From: Chloroflexota bacterium
GTDB lineage: Bacteria; Chloroflexota; Anaerolineae; Anaerolineales; UBA11579
Length of the DNA: 8,236 nucleotides
NCBI GenBank assembly: GCA_003486225.1
Contig: DNGN01000284.1
Span: forward strand, 2,182-10,417
Direction: 5' to 3'
Under the pieces are notes generated by a model. The model saw only the letters and a program-made list of their open reading frames with translations, did no database searches and was not told where the DNA came from. Positions 1-6,916 of the stretch are shown piece after piece; position 1 is the stretch's first letter, and the number at the start of each line of letters is the position of its first letter. The position numbers and the translations under genes were made by a program.

Positions 1-42
1 TTAAAAAAATTCTATTAAAGCTGTAACGACCCTGGAAAACGC

Positions 43-1185
43 ATGCGGATCCTTTTAGTCAATAGTGAATATCCCCCGGTTGGTGGAGGAGCAAGTACTG
101 CCAGTGCGAGCATTGCTTCTGTGTTGGCATCAGAGGGCCATCATGTAACGGTGCTTACTTCCCAGTATCAAGATTTACCCAGAAAAAGCTTTGATAATGA
201 TATCCAGGTCATTCGTATTCCCGCGAGACGAAAGCGGCTCGACCGTTCTAACCCTGGGGAGCAGTTAACGTTTATGTTGAGTGCGATGTGGCATGCTTGG
301 CGCCTGACCAGAACCTGGAAACCTGATGTCACGATTTCTTTTTTTGGCGTACCAAGCGGCCCCGCTGCATATTTATTAAAATTGCTATATGGTGTTCCTT
401 ATGTCGTCTCTCTGCGGGGGAGTGATGTTCCAGGATTCCGGTCGTACGATTTTTCGCTTCATCACAAACTTCTCTCGCCTTTAATCCACTTTATTTGGAG
501 AAATGCATCCAAAGTGATTGCGAACAGTCGCGGCTTAAGAGACCTAGCAAACTCTTTCGAACCAAGCCTGCCGATAAGCGTTATCACGAATGGAGTAAAT
601 CCCGAAAAATTTAGCATCTCATTACGTCAATGGGCTCCGCCTGTCATTCTGACTGTGGGGCGGTTAGTTTACCAAAAAGGATTACAAGTGTTGTTTGAGG
701 GTTTAAGGACTGTGAAAGACATGGAGTGGTCGCTCTTAATCGTCGGAGATGGGGGAGATCGCAGCTACCTTGAAAGATTGACTGTTGCATATGGTTTCAA
801 TGAAAGAATCAGGTTTGTTGGCTGGCAGCCTCGAGATAATCTGCTTATGTATTACAAGGATGCAAATTTGTATGTGCACCCATCTTTTGACGAGGGCATG
901 TCTAATGCCATCCTGGAAGCAATGGCTTGTGGCCTGCCAGTGCTGGCAACCGGTGTTGCAGGAAACATGGAAGTGATTGTGGATGGGGAGACAGGGATGC
1001 TGATTCCACAGGGCGATCATGAAATGTTGAGTGAAGCGTTGAGGCAGATACTCCCCGATGCAAATTTACGCCAGGAGATGGGACAGGCAGGCCGCCAGCG
1101 AGTAGTCGCGCATTATTCGTGGCGCCGCGTTGGTCTTGAGTACCTGGCGATCATACAAGAAGTCCAAGATAAACTGAAAGAATAA
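43..1185 (+). CDS. GT-B glycosyltransferase, family 4
   Basis: Predicted cytoplasmic or membrane-peripheral enzyme that moves a sugar from a nucleotide-sugar donor to an unknown acceptor, probably a glycolipid or surface polysaccharide precursor. The 380 residues are the usual length for family GT4. The N-terminal Rossmann domain opens with MRILLVNSEYPP followed by the glycine loop G14-G16. The C-terminal domain carries GRLVYQKG (G206-G213; R207 and K212 are the expected donor-phosphate contacts) and the retaining-enzyme E-x7-E motif, E284 to E292, inside FDEGMSNAILE. The ATG at 43 is the first in frame after a stop at 16-18; only a weak GGA (34-36) precedes it, so its own promoter or an upstream partner may lie outside the window. 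It converges on the aldo/keto reductase across 63 bases and is not in an operon with anything visible. Family is secure; donor and acceptor cannot be read. Confidence 0.93.
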   Translation: MRILLVNSEYPPVGGGASTASASIASVLASEGHHVTVLTSQYQDLPRKSFDNDIQVIRIPARRKRLDRSNPGEQLTFMLSAMWHAWRLTRTWKPDVTISFFGVPSGPAAYLLKLLYGVPYVVSLRGSDVPGFRSYDFSLHHKLLSPLIHFIWRNASKVIANSRGLRDLANSFEPSLPISVITNGVNPEKFSISLRQWAPPVILTVGRLVYQKGLQVLFEGLRTVKDMEWSLLIVGDGGDRSYLERLTVAYGFNERIRFVGWQPRDNLLMYYKDANLYVHPSFDEGMSNAILEAMACGLPVLATGVAGNMEVIVDGETGMLIPQGDHEMLSEALRQILPDANLRQEMGQAGRQRVVAHYSWRRVGLEYLAIIQEVQDKLKE

Positions 1186-1248
1186 AATTGCACCGTCCCT
1201 GAAGAGCTGTATGAGATTTATTACACAGCCGAACCAGCTTTCAGCGAT

Positions 1249-2220
1249 CTATTGGGACCACTCGGTTGGCGTCCGGTCCCAGCGATGTCCTTTCAGTTTT
1301 TCCATGAGAGAAGCGGGCAATGGGCCGGCATCGCTGGTCCCAATATTCGCTTTAACATGAGCCGCTTTCCGCATTCCGGGAATAATGGTGCTGACAACCG
1401 GGTTGCCCAGGATAAATCGTAAGGCCATCTCTGCCATACTCATCCCCTCTGGCAGCAAGCCGCGTAAAGCTTCCCCATGCTCAACACTTGATTTAAGATT
1501 TTCAGGCACAAAATAAGAATTGCGCCAGTCTCCTTTTGGCCATCTGCTCTCTAGCGTGAGGTTTCCGGTCAGCGTACCCTCATCGAATGGCACCCGGGCG
1601 ATAACCGCGACCTCGTTTTCTTCACATGCTGGAAACAATTCATCTTCTGGATTCTGATCGAAGATATTGTAGATCACCTGAACTGAATCAATCAGTCCGC
1701 TTTTTACAGCCGCAACCCCATTCCACGGCTCCCAGCGGTTGATGCTAATACCGATTGCCTGGATCACCCCCTGGGCTTTTAAGGACATCAGTTTCTTCGC
1801 CCAGCGATCATCTTCAACCCAGCGGTCCTCCCAGGTATGAAATTGGATCAGGTCGATCTGTTCAAGGCCCAGGTTTTGCAGGCTCTTTTCAATATAGGCT
1901 TCAATATGCTCTGGGGGAAAACAATCATCCAATGCAAATTCTCGCCGGCTTGGCCATATGAAATTTTTGGGCGGGATCTTGGTGGCAGTATAGAGTTTTT
2001 TATCGGGATTATTCCGGACCAGTTCTCCAAGCAGTATTTCGCTGTGCCCTTCACCATAGCCCCAGGCTGTGTCGAAAAAGTTGCATCCCAAATCTACAGC
2101 TGCCTGCAGGGAGCGCCTTGATTGATTATCATCTGACTCGGTCCAACCACCCATTCCCCACATCCCATAACCAATATCGCTTACTTCCCAGCCTGTTCTG
2201 CCAAATTTCCTGTATTTCAA
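1249..2220 (-). CDS. Aldo/keto reductase (NAD(P)H-dependent), TTG start
   Basis: Soluble TIM-barrel oxidoreductase that should reduce an aldehyde or ketone with NADPH or NADH. At 323 residues it is normal for the family. The catalytic tetrad is complete: D50 and Y55 in FFDTAWGYGEGHSE, K81 in TATKIPP, and H128 in IQFHTW. The C-terminal cofactor-binding signature is STIIPGMRK followed by AHVKAN (M283, R284, N292). The start codon is TTG (2218-2220), chosen because a perfect AAGGAGG (2226-2232) lies 5 bases upstream and the family's usual N-terminus (KYRKFGRTGWEVSDIGYG) begins right there; the nearby ATG at 2238-2240 is out of frame and runs into TGA at once. The gene follows the cyclase on the same strand after 183 bases and converges with the GT4 gene. 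Substrate unknown; no sign of decay. Confidence 0.94.
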   Translation of the reverse strand: MKYRKFGRTGWEVSDIGYGMWGMGGWTESDDNQSRRSLQAAVDLGCNFFDTAWGYGEGHSEILLGELVRNNPDKKLYTATKIPPKNFIWPSRREFALDDCFPPEHIEAYIEKSLQNLGLEQIDLIQFHTWEDRWVEDDRWAKKLMSLKAQGVIQAIGISINRWEPWNGVAAVKSGLIDSVQVIYNIFDQNPEDELFPACEENEVAVIARVPFDEGTLTGNLTLESRWPKGDWRNSYFVPENLKSSVEHGEALRGLLPEGMSMAEMALRFILGNPVVSTIIPGMRKAAHVKANIGTSDAGPLPASLMEKLKGHRWDRTPTEWSQ

Positions 2221-2225
2221 ATTTG

Positions 2226-2232
2226 CCTCCTT
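2226..2232 (-). promoter_or_regulatory. Shine-Dalgarno site deciding the TTG start of the aldo/keto reductase
   Basis: Read on the minus strand the bases are AAGGAGG, a full match to the anti-Shine-Dalgarno sequence, followed by a 5-base spacer and TTG. This supports initiation at the rare start codon over any downstream ATG. Confidence 0.85.
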
Positions 2233-2314
2233 CAGATCATTTAAAACCCAAACCTGACGCAGTCATCCTGCTAGGAACATGGTCCATTTGTGTTTCCAGT
2301 TTGCTACTGGGCAC

Positions 2315-2340
2315 TGCTATACTACCATAGCATATTTTTT
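2315..2340 (+). terminator. Inverted repeat with T-tract (terminator-like on + strand, or operator)
   Basis: TGCTAT (2315-2320) and ATAGCA (2327-2332) form a perfect 6-bp stem around the 6-base loop ACTACC, followed by TATTTTTT (2333-2340). In the plus direction this has the form of a small, AT-rich intrinsic terminator, yet both flanking genes run on the minus strand. It could stop antisense transcription. Alternatively it is an operator: on the minus strand the palindrome contains TGGTAGTAT, a possible extended -10 for the aldo/keto reductase, with a poor TTGGGG 16 bases further upstream. The stem is short and has few G-C pairs, so chance cannot be excluded. Confidence 0.35.
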
Positions 2341-2403
2341 CCCCAACCGCCATGGATCCAGGGGAGACCCATCACACCTGCTTTCGATGAGCAAAGAATT
2401 GAT

Positions 2404-5400
2404 TCAGGATTGCCTTTCGAAATCCGGATGAATTTTTTGTAATGCTTGAATTTCCTCCCTGGACAAGAATTTTGCCTTTAGGCTGGGGTCTTCGATGTGG
2501 TCCGAGATATAGCGGATAATTTCAATAGCCTGTTTGAAACAGGTATCAGCCTCGATGTTTTGTTCTTGCTTTTGATACCACAAACCCAGATAATAGTTCA
2601 ACTGCCACAGGTTTTTGCGGGAACCAAGCTGTTCTGCCACCTGAAGTCCTTCCTCGAATTTGATTTTGGCTTCCTGCATGATCCCTTGTTTCATATAGGC
2701 GATGCCCATCAGCAGCAACAGTTCAGCATTCGGATAAAAAACACCTGTGCCCTGGATGCTGGATAAGAATTCACTTGAATTCCTGATTACATTTTGATAT
2801 TCCTTCTTTTTAAGGCTTAGATGGCACTGACCCAGGACAAAATAGATAGCGATCATGAAAAACGAATCGTTGAGATTGGCTTTGAATTCTTTGATATTTC
2901 TTTCGGCCTTCTCAATATTCCCGGCTTTTACATGCGCATATATGGCAATACCAGAATGCAGAAGACTTTGAATCGTTTCATTTTCCACCCGTGCAAACAT
3001 CTTGTCTTCTAAAATGGAAATCGCCGCCACGTGATCACCGATTTCTGAATACACGGTGGAAAGGTATATGCGGGACAGAACTTCACCGATAGTAAATTTG
3101 GATTTTTCTGCATCCCGCAGGGCTTGTTCGAAATGCTCAATCGCCAGGCTGATATCGCCACGCTCAAGATCAACCAATCCGATCGCATAGCGGCTGTATG
3201 ACTGCCCCCAGATATTATTTGTTGCTTGGCTGATTGCATATGCCCGATCCGAATAAGCATAGGCTGCGTCAAATTCACCAGCATACAAACTGATCAGGAC
3301 CATTCCGCCGAGGCTATCAGCCAACATTGGCAGATTGTTCATCTTTTCCCATAATTCAGCCGCTTCACGAGAAACCTCTTTGGCTTTCTTAACATGGGCG
3401 TTCATGCTATATGCATGAGCGGTATCATTCAGGCTGTAAGCCAAAAGTTCTTCCAGGTTCAGTTCACGGGCAAGCGCAATCGCCTTCTCGCCCGCTCGTT
3501 GTGCGTCACCCATACTTTGGTGAAACCTGTTCAAGTTTAAATTGATCCAATGGATTTTGGCCAATGCTTCCCGTTCACCAAGCTCTTCGGCAATCTTTTG
3601 TGCTTTACTCACAATCGAAGATCCGAGTTCCAAATTAAATTCACTGCTCGGAACACCATAGAACTGGGCCTGAGCGATTAATGCTTCCAGTTCAATGCGC
3701 TTTTCCCCAGATCTTTGAGCCAGCTGTTCCAGTTCCTCATAGCATCCCAGAGCATTTTTAAATTGAGAATCCAGCTCAAAGGCACGACCCCGCCGGATAT
3801 AAAGCTCTACAACCTCCGCAAGTTGAAGGTTATCTTTCCATTTTGCGACTTCAATCGCTTTTCCATAATAATCAATTGCCTCAGCATTGGCATATAAGCG
3901 GAAAGCGGTATCGCCACTCATCTGGAAGTATTGGTGTGCGCGCGGGTCCCTGGCATGGTAAAAGTGATACCCCAACAGGTTTAAGAATTCCTCCACTCGA
4001 TCTGGATAGAGTTGAAGGATTGCTTCGCCTGCCCTGCGATGATATTCCCGGCGATGCTTGATAAGGATGGTGCTATAGGCAGTTTCTTGGGTGAGGATCT
4101 GACGAAAAACATATTCGAGTTCTGGCTCTCGCGCCAGTTCGCGGATCAGCCCCATTTGCTGCAGCCTGCTTAATTCCATATCAAGCTCATCGGTTGTGTC
4201 GTTGACAAACTCAAGTACTCGACGATAGAAGGTCCGTCCAACAACTGAGGCGATTTGCAATACATGTTTGGCTGTTTCTTCTAGGCGATCAATCCTGGCG
4301 TTGATCAGTGCACTGAGATTTTCGGGGATCGAGATTTCATCCACTGATGTGTTCATCATCCAGGACTCAGCTTCTTGATCATGTACGAGGACCTCATCAT
4401 CAATCAATGCGCGGATAACCTCCTCCATGTAGAATGGATTCCCGTCTGATTTCTGCAGGATCATCCTGCGAATATTTTGCGGAGAATCAGCCCCGCCCAG
4501 GTAGGAGTTAATCAATTGGTTGCTTTCATGCTCAGATAACGGCAGCAGATTGATCTGCGCATAGCGGTGTGCATAGTTCATTTCCACAGCCTGTTTGACC
4601 ACCCAGGCCTGAGAATTGTGGTGCGGCCTGAATGAGCACAGGAACAAGACTGGCAAGTGCTCAACCAGTTGGAAGAGATGGACCAAAAATTCTGCCGAAG
4701 CTGGATCTGACCAATGTAAATCATCGACTACGAAAACAGTTGGGCCTTCGCTTGCCAGCAGTTCAAGATTTTTCAGCATCTCGGCGTAAATTTTCCGCTT
4801 TAAGTTTTCACCGGAAAGATCCTGGCTATCCACCTGCTCTTTTACGCCCATCATTATTTCCAAGAGGTCAAGCCACTCCTGGTTGGGTACGTTACCAATC
4901 ACTTTTAAGGTATTAAGTATTTTTTCTCTTACTTGATCGGGGCCGTCGTTGGGCGAGAGGCCTATATAATTTCGGATTAAACGCTGGATGACCCCATAGG
5001 GTTTCGAAGATTCATACGACAGCCCCATGACCTGATTCCAGCGAGAAGAGATCTGACCAAATGGTTTTACTTCGGGAAGACTGGTGTTCCAGATATCTTG
5101 TGCTTCTTTTAGCAGGCGACTTTTTCCAAGGCCTGCTTCACCAATCAGGCAGACGACCTGCCCACTGCCGCGCTTAACGGATTCCATGGCATTAATCAGC
5201 ATGTTCAGTTCGGTCGAACGCCCGACCAAGGGGGTGTCCACTGCGCTCAACCCGCGCACATCCATGGGGTGTTCTTTCATCCCCAGCACCCGGTAGGCTC
5301 TAACTGGTTCTGCCTTCCCTTTTACGGCAATACCTTCTCTGGCTTCAAATTCGAAGTGTCCAACTACCTGCTTATAGGTATCTTCCCCTATCTGGATGGT

Positions 5401-6105
5401 GCCGGGTTCAGCAGTTTGTTCCATACGGGCTGCGATATTGATCGCATCTCCCTGGGCGGTATACTCCATAAACAGATCAGACCCAACCCCACCAACCACG
5501 ACCAATCCCGTATTGATCCCAACCCGTACATCGAAGTCCAGATTGTATTTCTGATTAATCTTGTCTTTGAAAGGCTGGATGTCTTTGACAATTTTCATGC
5601 CTGCCAGCACTGCGCGTTTGGCATCATCTTCATGGCCGATAGGCGCGCCAAAGAACGCCAGAACAGAATCCCCCATCAGGCGGGCCAGTGTGCCTTCATA
5701 GGTATATATGGGTGAAATCAGGTATTCAAATGCCTGGTTCATGATCTCTGCCCATTCTTCCGGGTCCAGCTGTTCTGCCATGGAGGTGGATCCTTTTACA
5801 TCACAGAACAGGATCGAAACGATCCTGCGCTCCCCCTTCATGGTTTGAACTCTTCTGGCGATTTCTAACTTTTCAGAATACTCTTTGGGAATAAATCTTT
5901 TGATCGATTCTTCTTTGCTCTGAGCGGGAATCTCTGTTGGGAGGGGTGTTGGTTCGCGCAAGGATTGGCCACAGTCTATGCAATACTTGGCGTAATGCAC
6001 GTTCTCGTATCTACACTTGGGACATGCAACCACCAGGGACTGACCACAATGCATACAGAACCTGGCTTCACATGGATTGGTTGCCTGACAATTCGGACAA
6101 ATCAT
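2404..6105 (-). CDS. Zinc-ribbon / class III nucleotidyl cyclase / STAND ATPase / TPR signalling protein
   Basis: Large cytoplasmic protein (1233 residues, no signal or membrane segments) predicted to make a cyclic nucleotide under control of an ATPase-TPR sensor. Order: two CxxC...CxxC zinc ribbons (C3/C6/C17/C20 and C28/C31/C42/C45); a linker; a class III cyclase domain (about 92-275) with metal aspartates D102 (FCDVKGST) and D146 (LMGDSVLAFFGAP), base-contact T216, and transition-state N223 and R227; a P-loop ATPase from about 290 with Walker A GEAGLGKS (322-329, K328), Walker B VFVVDDLHW (D461, D462) and GNPFYMEE (555-562); then TPR-like helical repeats from about 735 to the end. There is no C-terminal HTH, unlike LuxR/MalT-type STAND regulators. 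R142 sits where cyclases usually have the base-reading lysine. AAAGG upstream supports the ATG. It resembles soluble adenylyl cyclase (ADCY10) with one cyclase domain. Whether ATP or GTP is used is uncertain. Confidence 0.93.
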   Translation of the reverse strand: MICPNCQATNPCEARFCMHCGQSLVVACPKCRYENVHYAKYCIDCGQSLREPTPLPTEIPAQSKEESIKRFIPKEYSEKLEIARRVQTMKGERRIVSILFCDVKGSTSMAEQLDPEEWAEIMNQAFEYLISPIYTYEGTLARLMGDSVLAFFGAPIGHEDDAKRAVLAGMKIVKDIQPFKDKINQKYNLDFDVRVGINTGLVVVGGVGSDLFMEYTAQGDAINIAARMEQTAEPGTIQIGEDTYKQVVGHFEFEAREGIAVKGKAEPVRAYRVLGMKEHPMDVRGLSAVDTPLVGRSTELNMLINAMESVKRGSGQVVCLIGEAGLGKSRLLKEAQDIWNTSLPEVKPFGQISSRWNQVMGLSYESSKPYGVIQRLIRNYIGLSPNDGPDQVREKILNTLKVIGNVPNQEWLDLLEIMMGVKEQVDSQDLSGENLKRKIYAEMLKNLELLASEGPTVFVVDDLHWSDPASAEFLVHLFQLVEHLPVLFLCSFRPHHNSQAWVVKQAVEMNYAHRYAQINLLPLSEHESNQLINSYLGGADSPQNIRRMILQKSDGNPFYMEEVIRALIDDEVLVHDQEAESWMMNTSVDEISIPENLSALINARIDRLEETAKHVLQIASVVGRTFYRRVLEFVNDTTDELDMELSRLQQMGLIRELAREPELEYVFRQILTQETAYSTILIKHRREYHRRAGEAILQLYPDRVEEFLNLLGYHFYHARDPRAHQYFQMSGDTAFRLYANAEAIDYYGKAIEVAKWKDNLQLAEVVELYIRRGRAFELDSQFKNALGCYEELEQLAQRSGEKRIELEALIAQAQFYGVPSSEFNLELGSSIVSKAQKIAEELGEREALAKIHWINLNLNRFHQSMGDAQRAGEKAIALARELNLEELLAYSLNDTAHAYSMNAHVKKAKEVSREAAELWEKMNNLPMLADSLGGMVLISLYAGEFDAAYAYSDRAYAISQATNNIWGQSYSRYAIGLVDLERGDISLAIEHFEQALRDAEKSKFTIGEVLSRIYLSTVYSEIGDHVAAISILEDKMFARVENETIQSLLHSGIAIYAHVKAGNIEKAERNIKEFKANLNDSFFMIAIYFVLGQCHLSLKKKEYQNVIRNSSEFLSSIQGTGVFYPNAELLLLMGIAYMKQGIMQEAKIKFEEGLQVAEQLGSRKNLWQLNYYLGLWYQKQEQNIEADTCFKQAIEIIRYISDHIEDPSLKAKFLSREEIQALQKIHPDFERQS

Positions 6106-6158
6106 TTCGAACCTTTAAATTTGTGGCATGGATCGGGAGTGGAGGAGTAATTAAAAAC

Positions 6159-6187
6159 AGTATAACATGTATTCCAAATATTGTCTG
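6159..6187 (-). promoter_or_regulatory. Predicted sigma-70-type promoter of the cyclase gene
   Basis: On the minus strand there is CAGACA (6182-6187, four of six matches to TTGACA), a 17-base spacer, and TATACT (6159-6164, five of six matches to TATAAT). The TG of an extended -10 lies one base before the hexamer. Transcription would begin near 6152, giving a leader of about 47 bases that carries an AAAGG ribosome site 6 bases before the ATG at 6105. Confidence 0.6.
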
Positions 6188-6192
6188 ATTTG

Positions 6193-6198
6193 TATAAT
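6193..6198 (+). promoter_or_regulatory. Candidate -10 box for the plsY-like operon, distal
   Basis: A perfect TATAAT on the plus strand. No good -35 hexamer lies 15-18 bases upstream (TATTCC at the 17-base spacing is poor). If used, transcripts would start near 6205 and carry a leader of about 100 bases that includes the short ORF at 6240-6299. It lies only a few bases from the -35 of the divergent cyclase promoter, so the two would compete for polymerase. Confidence 0.35.
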
Positions 6199-6239
6199 AA
6201 CTTTGGTGATCCGGTTCGGTAGATAATCTGGAGAGGGAT

Positions 6240-6299
6240 ATGGCATTCACAGATTTTTCCGGCATGATGCTTTTGCTGATTGGCCAAATGTTGGTATGA
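6240..6299 (+). CDS. Possible 19-codon leader ORF upstream of the plsY-like gene
   Basis: Reads MAFTDFSGMMLLLIGQMLV and then TGA. GGAG (6230-6233) within a purine-rich run lies 6 bases before the ATG, a better ribosome site than that of the following gene, which has none. The stop ends 7 bases before the plsY-like ATG, close enough for re-initiation. The second half is hydrophobic, so the product could be a tiny membrane peptide or only a coupling device. So short a frame can arise by chance, and I do not recognise the peptide. Confidence 0.3.
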   Translation: MAFTDFSGMMLLLIGQMLV

Positions 6300-6300
6300 T
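6292..6300 (+). promoter_or_regulatory. Extended -10 adjacent to the plsY-like start (leaderless model)
   Basis: TGGTATGAT is a TGn-type extended -10 with TATGAT (6295-6300) matching five of six consensus bases. A weak TTGCTG (6273-6278) lies 16 bases upstream. A transcript starting 7 bases after the hexamer would begin exactly at the A of the ATG at 6307, which has no Shine-Dalgarno sequence, as in leaderless mRNAs. This competes with the distal TATAAT plus leader-ORF model. Confidence 0.45.
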
Positions 6301-6306
6301 ATAGAC

Positions 6307-6915
6307 ATGTGGTCGATTGCCATGATACCGGTTGCTTTTTTGTGCGGCGCTCTGCCATTTTCCGTTTGGCTCACTAAAATATTTCTGAAAAAGGATGTCC
6401 GGCAGTACGGGGATGGTAATCCTGGGGCGACCAATGTCTTTAGGGCCGGCAGCAACTACGTCGGTCTGTTAGCGCTGCTTCTGGATATCAGTAAAGCAGC
6501 GCTCCCTGTTGGCCTGGCGTATTTCAACCTGGAAATCCGCGGTTTGCCAATCTACCTGATTGCCACTGCACCGGTCGTAGGTCATCTCTTTTCGCCCTTC
6601 CTTGGATTTAAAGGCGGCAAAGCGCTCGCTACTGTTCTGGGAGTTTGGATCGGCCTGACGATTTGGAAGGCCTCTCTGGCAGCGGCAATCACTGCCGCGC
6701 TGGGCATTGTGCTCCTTACCCCCACGGGATGGGCGGTCATGCTGGCTTTTGCCGGCATCCTGACCAGCCTGTTAATCTGGCTTCCCGACCCCATCCTGCT
6801 GCTGGTTTGGTTGACCCAAACCCTGATCCAGGTGTGGACCCACCGCGCCGATCTCCGCCAACCTCCCCGGCTCCGTCCGTGGCTGGCAGATCGGATCGGC
6901 AAACCAAACCAGTAA
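6307..6915 (+). CDS. Divergent PlsY-family acyltransferase (multi-pass membrane protein)
   Basis: A 203-residue, strongly hydrophobic protein of the PlsY family, whose standard members acylate glycerol 3-phosphate from acyl-phosphate in the inner membrane. Family marks: GALPFS (14-19) after an N-terminal helix, YGDGNPGATNVFR (34-46), and GHLFSPFLGFKGGKALAT (92-109), with several further helices to about residue 178. It departs from the canonical motifs: GSGN is GDGN (D36), KGGKG is KGGKA (A106), and the C-terminal HxxN...E motif is THRADL (H179 kept, N replaced by D182, no following GxE). It may therefore have an altered substrate or be a paralogue; a standard plsY could exist elsewhere. The frame is open further upstream (TTG at 6280), but ATG 6307 matches the family N-terminus; ATG 6322 is also possible. 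Overlaps in function with the next gene are suggested by their one-base spacing. Confidence 0.85.
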   Translation: MWSIAMIPVAFLCGALPFSVWLTKIFLKKDVRQYGDGNPGATNVFRAGSNYVGLLALLLDISKAALPVGLAYFNLEIRGLPIYLIATAPVVGHLFSPFLGFKGGKALATVLGVWIGLTIWKASLAAAITAALGIVLLTPTGWAVMLAFAGILTSLLIWLPDPILLLVWLTQTLIQVWTHRADLRQPPRLRPWLADRIGKPNQ

Positions 6916-6916
6916 C

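Noticed and set aside
13..18. TATTAA as a -10 for the first glycosyltransferase
   Set aside because: Only four of six bases match and the -35 region would fall outside the window, so it cannot be evaluated.
1206..1229. Possible bidirectional terminator between the convergent genes (GCTGT/ACAGC)
   Set aside because: The stem is only 5 bp with a 14-base loop and no T-run on either side; no convincing terminator is visible in this 63-base gap.
2118..2330. Plus-strand frame of 70 codons crossing the start of the reductase
   Set aside because: It overlaps the conserved N-terminus of the reductase and has no recognisable domain; its end coincides with the inverted repeat only by position.
2341..2365. 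CCCC...GGGG pairing with palindromes CCATGG and GGATCC downstream of the cyclase stop
   Set aside because: On the minus strand the pairing is followed by A residues rather than T residues, so it cannot be an intrinsic terminator for the cyclase; the small palindromes are likely chance.
5269..5715. Open plus-strand frame of 148 codons
   Set aside because: It lies wholly antisense to the cyclase domain, whose catalytic motifs are intact on the other strand, and its translation resembles no known family.
6280..6306. Upstream TTG start for the plsY-like protein
   Set aside because: It would add nine polar residues (MAKCWYDID) before the first membrane helix, has no ribosome site, and would fall on the proposed -10; ATG 6307 fits the family better.
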